Positions 61,051 through 64,000 of a stretch of DNA of 64,000 nt are shown piece after piece. The stretch spans positions 186,001 to 250,000 of the forward strand of contig NZ_BAABEY010000036.1 in the NCBI RefSeq assembly GCF_039540405.1. The letters run 5' to 3'. The DNA comes from Ravibacter arvi. Lineage in GTDB: Bacteria; Bacteroidota; Bacteroidia; Cytophagales; Spirosomataceae. Both the position numbers and the translations under genes were made by a program. Every line of letters starts with the position of its first letter. The stretch's first letter is position 1. The notes under the pieces were generated by a model. It was not told where the DNA came from and searched no databases. It worked only from the letters and a program-made list of their open reading frames with translations.

Positions 61051-61058
61051 TACCTTTG
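61051..61058 (+). promoter_or_regulatory. Promoter -7 element for the endonuclease gene
   Basis: TACCTTTG matches TAnnTTTG exactly, 8 bases after the repeat element and 95 bases before the ATG. No TTG lies at the usual -33 distance because that position falls in the repeat. Confidence 0.45.
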
Positions 61059-61153
61059 CGGTAAAGATACAGTGCTTTGAACAATTTCTGCAGGAGCCGG
61101 GGAGTTCGGCTGCCGTATTGTTCTACATTTCATTGGATACAAGGCGGGATAAT

Positions 61154-62119
61154 ATGTTTGGATTTTTTAGGTGGGGATTTGGCCGGGGCGGCAATACGCT
61201 GATTTTACTCGGTTTCTTTTTAACAGTAGGTATTTTTCTGCACTTCAAAGACCGGTTCTTCCCTTCCGGCCGGCTTTGGGAAGTGGTAAGCGGTATCGCT
61301 TCGGGCTCTATTTCAGAAAAAGCCGGGCTATGGTCGGTTCTTCCGGAGCCGCCCGGGGCAGGCGCAGAAACAGGGGGGATCCCGGCTGAGCCGGGGAAAG
61401 AGGCAGCACTGGAAGAGGTCCTCAAGAGAAGCGACTTCGTTTTTCCCGCTCCGGGGAAAGCGAAACTGGAGCTGGTACGACACCAGGGATTTGCGCTTGG
61501 ATACAACGAGCGCTACGAGCAGGCCGCCTGGGTGGCATATCCTTTGCTGCGGGAGCAGGTGATCGGGCAAAGCGCGCGTGAGCGTTTTTTTAATCCCGAT
61601 CCGAAGGTAAGCACGGGTTCCGCCCTCTTTTCGGATTACACGCGGAGCGGCTTTGACCGGGGGCATCTGGCGCCGGCAGCAGATTTCAAGCACTCGTTGG
61701 ACCAGATGCGCGAGACTTTTTTTATGAGTAATATTTCCCCGCAAAACCGCGATTTCAACGCCGGAATCTGGAACGACCTGGAAAAGCTGGTGCGGGCATG
61801 GGCCAATCGTTACGAGAAAATCTTCGTGGTAACCGGGCCGGTTCTCAGGCCGGGCTTGTCTTCTATCGGGAAGGTCAACCGGGTGGCAGTACCGGAGAAA
61901 TTTTATAAGGTGATCTTGTTTGCAGAGCCGCCTCACGTAAAAGGAATTGCATTTTTATTGGATAACCAACCTGCGTCGATGCCCCTTTCAAAGGCAGTCG
62001 TGAGCATCGATTCAGTGGAGACCATTACGGGTCTGGACTTTTTTCCGATGCTGCCGGATGACGTAAGCCGGCGCATAGAATCCGTGAGTAATCCGAAAGA
62101 CTGGTTCAGGTTAAAGTAA
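61154..62119 (+). CDS. Membrane-anchored DNA/RNA non-specific endonuclease
   Basis: A 321-residue beta-beta-alpha-metal nuclease (NUC1/Serratia-nuclease family). An N-terminal transmembrane helix (about 15-31) and a Pro/Gly/Glu-rich linker lead to the catalytic domain (about 110-315). The DRGHLAPAADF motif begins at D168 with the general base H171, and the metal-site segment SPQNRDFNAGIWNDLE (195-210) follows. It probably acts outside the cytoplasm, in nucleic-acid scavenging or defence against free DNA. The ATG at 61154 is chosen because a longer frame would translate the heptamer repeats and lie upstream of the promoter box. Confidence 0.9.
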   Translation: MFGFFRWGFGRGGNTLILLGFFLTVGIFLHFKDRFFPSGRLWEVVSGIASGSISEKAGLWSVLPEPPGAGAETGGIPAEPGKEAALEEVLKRSDFVFPAPGKAKLELVRHQGFALGYNERYEQAAWVAYPLLREQVIGQSARERFFNPDPKVSTGSALFSDYTRSGFDRGHLAPAADFKHSLDQMRETFFMSNISPQNRDFNAGIWNDLEKLVRAWANRYEKIFVVTGPVLRPGLSSIGKVNRVAVPEKFYKVILFAEPPHVKGIAFLLDNQPASMPLSKAVVSIDSVETITGLDFFPMLPDDVSRRIESVSNPKDWFRLK

Positions 62120-62167
62120 ATCGCTGCGCGCCATCTGCGAGTTCACCGGCCCCGGGTGCCGGCACAT

Positions 62168-62202
62168 AAAAAAAGGCAGCAGCTCCTGGAAGCTGCCGCC
62201 TT
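62168..62202 (-). terminator. Terminator after atpH
   Basis: Read on the minus strand, a hairpin with stem AAGGC.GCAGCT/AGCTGC.GCCTT (one mismatch in the stem, 62173-62202) is followed by a run of seven Ts (62168-62174). It ends the ATP synthase gene group 21 bases after atpH. The endonuclease gene converges on it. Confidence 0.8.
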
Positions 62203-62222
62203 AAATTCAAACAAAAAAGATC

Positions 62223-62759
62223 TTACGAAACCAGTTTTACCTTGAGAGCATTCAGCTGGCTTTTCAAAGAAGCGTCAACTTGCCTGTCGCCCAGTCTCAG
62301 GATATAGCCGCCTACCAGGCTCTCGTCTACCTTTTCTTCCAGCTGGATGGTTTTCCCGGTAGAAGCGGTGAGCGAGTCGATAAACTGCTTCCTGACTTCG
62401 GGCGTCAGCGAGGTGCTGGAAACTACGGTAGCTTTCTGAATACCTTTGTAAAGGTCGTATTGCTTTACAAATTCATCGGCAATAGCATCCAGGATCGCCT
62501 CCCGGTTTTTGCGGGTAATGATGTTGAAAATGCTGAAAGAGACCGGGTTCACCTTGTCCTGGAACAACCCTTTCAGAATCCCGAGCTTCTTTTCATGCCT
62601 GACGATCGGACTTCCCAGTACCTTCATCAACAGCGGAGATTCATCAGCCGTTTTACTGAAAAGAACCATATCCTGGTAGACTTCATCTACCACATTCTTT
62701 TCTTTGGCCAGTTCTATGAGCGATTTGGCGTATCGGGATGCAACTGTACTGATTGACAT
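62223..62759 (-). CDS. atpH: ATP synthase subunit delta
   Basis: A 178-residue OSCP/delta subunit that joins F1 to the peripheral stalk. It has VASRYAKSLIELAKEKNVVD at the start and the family's conserved C-terminal segment VDESLVGGYILRLGDRQVDA. It is the last gene of the group here; atpA and atpG do not follow. Confidence 0.96.
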   Translation of the reverse strand: MSISTVASRYAKSLIELAKEKNVVDEVYQDMVLFSKTADESPLLMKVLGSPIVRHEKKLGILKGLFQDKVNPVSFSIFNIITRKNREAILDAIADEFVKQYDLYKGIQKATVVSSTSLTPEVRKQFIDSLTASTGKTIQLEEKVDESLVGGYILRLGDRQVDASLKSQLNALKVKLVS

Positions 62760-62818
62760 TTCTTTACTTTAAAAAGGGATATCTCTGTTTCAATCGTGCG
62801 CCGGGGCAATGGCCCCTT

Positions 62819-63316
62819 TTAGTTCAGCTTAACGCTGTCTTTTACCAGGTCGGCGACAAGCTGTTCCTGGGCGCTTTTGTCATTCAATTCTCTGCGAAGC
62901 ACCTTCTCGGCAATATCGATAGAAAGGGTAGCTACCTCCTTCTTGATTTGCGCTACGGCGGCAGCCTGCTCGCTTCTGATGGCTTCGCGCGCACTTTCAA
63001 TAATGCGGTTGCCTTCAGCAGTAGCTTTTTCTTTTGCCGACTCTACCAAACGGTCTGCGGCTTCTTTTGCTTCTTTGATGATCCGGTCGCGGGCAGCATT
63101 GGCTTCGATGATCAGCTTTTCGTTGTCAGACTTGAGCCTGGCCATCTCTTCCTTTGTTTTCTTAGCCATATCAAGCGCGCCCTGAATTTCATTTTCCCTT
63201 TCTTTCAAACCGTTGATAATGGGACCCCAGGCATATTTGGAGAGAATAAATACCAAAACCAGGAATACAACCAACATCCAAAAGATAAGACCGGGACTCG
63301 GGGTTAATAGTGACAT
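62819..63316 (-). CDS. atpF: ATP synthase subunit b
   Basis: A 165-residue subunit b with one N-terminal membrane helix (about 9-28, LIFWMLVVFLVLVFILSKYA) and a long charged helix for the peripheral stalk (about 35-150). Standard position between atpE and atpH; 59 bases separate it from atpH. Confidence 0.96.
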   Translation of the reverse strand: MSLLTPSPGLIFWMLVVFLVLVFILSKYAWGPIINGLKERENEIQGALDMAKKTKEEMARLKSDNEKLIIEANAARDRIIKEAKEAADRLVESAKEKATAEGNRIIESAREAIRSEQAAAVAQIKKEVATLSIDIAEKVLRRELNDKSAQEQLVADLVKDSVKLN

Positions 63317-63363
63317 TTTGCCTTGATGTTTTGTTTATATTTTTTCTTTTGTTTCAAAAGGGT

Positions 63364-63386
63364 GGCGGAAGTCTAGCACTTCCGCC
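63364..63386. other. Hairpin between atpE and atpF
   Basis: A perfect 9-bp stem GGCGGAAGT/ACTTCCGCC with a 5-base loop lies in the 130-base spacer. In the minus-strand transcript it stands 60 bases after the atpE stop and is followed by a short T-rich stretch (ACCCTTTTG). It could stabilise an atpBE mRNA or lower transcription into atpF. Confidence 0.55.
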
Positions 63387-63446
63387 GGATACTTTTACGG
63401 ACGGTTGCCTGGCACCTATTGCGTCAGCGTCCCGGTAGTGTTTTAC

Positions 63447-63710
63447 TTATCCTTTGAAAGAGATAAGAAGACAGATTACCGCTGCAAAAAGAGCAACCGC
63501 TTCAATAAGCGCCGCAACGATCAACATAGCAGTCTGGATACGACCAGCAGCCTCCGGTTGACGAGCGATACCTTCCATAGCGCTGGCACCGATTTTACCG
63601 ATACCAAGACCCGCGCCGATAGCGGCAACACCTGCACCGATTGCTGAGCCGGCAAACGCCAGTCCAAGACCTCCTTGTTCCGCTGCCTGAAGCAAAATTT
63701 GAGCTAACAT
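63447..63710 (-). CDS. atpE: ATP synthase subunit c
   Basis: An 87-residue hairpin of two membrane helices with the polar loop RQPE (50-53) and the ion-binding carboxylate E70 in AALIEAVALFA. The residue after E70 is alanine, not serine or threonine, so the sodium-site signature is missing and proton coupling is likely. The ATG at 63710 (MLAQILLQAAEQGG) gives the normal length; a longer in-frame start upstream does not fit. Confidence 0.96.
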   Translation of the reverse strand: MLAQILLQAAEQGGLGLAFAGSAIGAGVAAIGAGLGIGKIGASAMEGIARQPEAAGRIQTAMLIVAALIEAVALFAAVICLLISFKG

Positions 63711-63754
63711 AATTGTGATGTTTGAAAATATATATTGAAAACAAAAGATTAGAA

Positions 63755-64000
63755 TCAATGCCCGTGGTCAGCATGGCTGTGCTCCTCAATGGCACTTCCG
63801 ATATACATGGAAGACAACAGGGTGAAAATAAACGCCTGTATGAATGCTACCATGATTTCGATGAAGTTCATGAAAAGCGCGAATGCTGAAATAACAGGAG
63901 CCAGCGCAAAGCTTTTGAAAATAAAGATAAGGCTGAAAAGGCTCAAAAGAATGATGTGACCGGCAGTGATATTGGCAAAAAGCCGGATCATAAGCGAGAA
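63755..64000 (-). CDS. atpB: ATP synthase subunit a (partial, 5' end outside window)
   Basis: The C-terminal 81 residues of subunit a; the frame runs off the window edge. The essential arginine is in FSLMIRLFANITAGH, followed by two membrane helices and a histidine-rich end (EEHSHADHGH). It is 44 bases upstream of atpE in the usual order. Confidence 0.95.
   Translation of the reverse strand, partial: FSLMIRLFANITAGHIILLSLFSLIFIFKSFALAPVISAFALFMNFIEIMVAFIQAFIFTLLSSMYIGSAIEEHSHADHGH

Noticed and set aside
60911..61153. N-terminal extension of the endonuclease through the heptamer repeats
   Set aside because: The repeats translate to a low-complexity SDFRFPI-type stretch and lie upstream of the -7 box; the ATG at 61154 gives a normal membrane anchor.
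62143..62163. GC-rich CCGGC/GCCGG hairpin as a plus-strand terminator for the endonuclease gene
   Set aside because: Stem of only five pairs followed by CACATAAAA with no T-run.

Overview
The window looks like a chromosomal segment of a Bacteroidota bacterium, most likely order Cytophagales; a Dyadobacter/Spirosoma-like genus is a guess. The reasons are several promoters of the TTG-N19/20-TAnnTTTG type, A-rich start contexts without Shine-Dalgarno sites, the Bacteroidota-typical families DUF2480, DUF983 and WbqC, ribosomal protein L17 with a C-terminal helix-hairpin-helix extension, and a short L36 with one cysteine. No tRNA, rRNA, CRISPR array, insertion sequence or prophage was seen. No gap between genes exceeds 300 bases.

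Layout. 1-3366 (+): end of a MoxR/Bat-type cluster (DUF58, a BatD-like membrane protein, a BatA-like VWA protein) running into rnhB. 3432-5797 (-): DUF2480 protein, YigZ/IMPACT protein and an MFS transporter. 5880-30359 (-): a surface-polysaccharide locus of about 24 kb. Its genes, in transcription order, are a Wza-like SLBB exporter, a Wzz-like protein, an ABC permease and ATPase (Wzm/Wzt type), a DegT aminotransferase, a GT-C membrane protein, WbqC, a NeuD-like acyltransferase, seven cytoplasmic glycosyltransferase or glycosyltransferase-like genes, a DUF5672-like protein, a Wzy/WaaL-type membrane protein, a membrane acyltransferase, an SGNH hydrolase and a WcaF-like acetyltransferase. After a gap with its own promoter candidate comes a WecA-type initiating transferase. 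30633-35712 (+): parE, pheA (chorismate mutase/prephenate dehydratase) and a TonB-dependent receptor, closed by a perfect bidirectional terminator. 35806-37862 (-): DUF983 protein and an M48 lipoprotein peptidase. 38089-38904 (+): a PlsC-family acyltransferase.

39045-57255 (+) is the translation block: fusA, rpsJ, then the S10, spc and alpha operons in canonical order up to rplQ, with secY, map, infA, rpmJ and rpoA inside. It is not one uninterrupted transcript. A hairpin and an H-type pseudoknot lie between fusA and rpsJ. A terminator/antiterminator pair and a new promoter lie between rpsJ and rplC. Another promoter precedes rpsH. Structured spacers precede rplX, rpsD, rpoA and rplQ. These RNA elements are the best candidates here for undescribed regulation.

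57412-62119: carA, a SAM methyltransferase, a convergent YhiN-type flavoprotein, a 134-bp heptamer-repeat element with inverted ends, and a membrane-anchored DNA/RNA endonuclease. 62223-64000 (-): atpB (partial), atpE, atpF and atpH, followed by a terminator where atpA would often follow.

Functionally, the polysaccharide locus carries assembly, decoration and export genes but no nucleotide-sugar synthesis apart from one aminotransferase. It has no Wzx flippase and no tyrosine kinase, so precursors and possibly some assembly steps must be encoded elsewhere.
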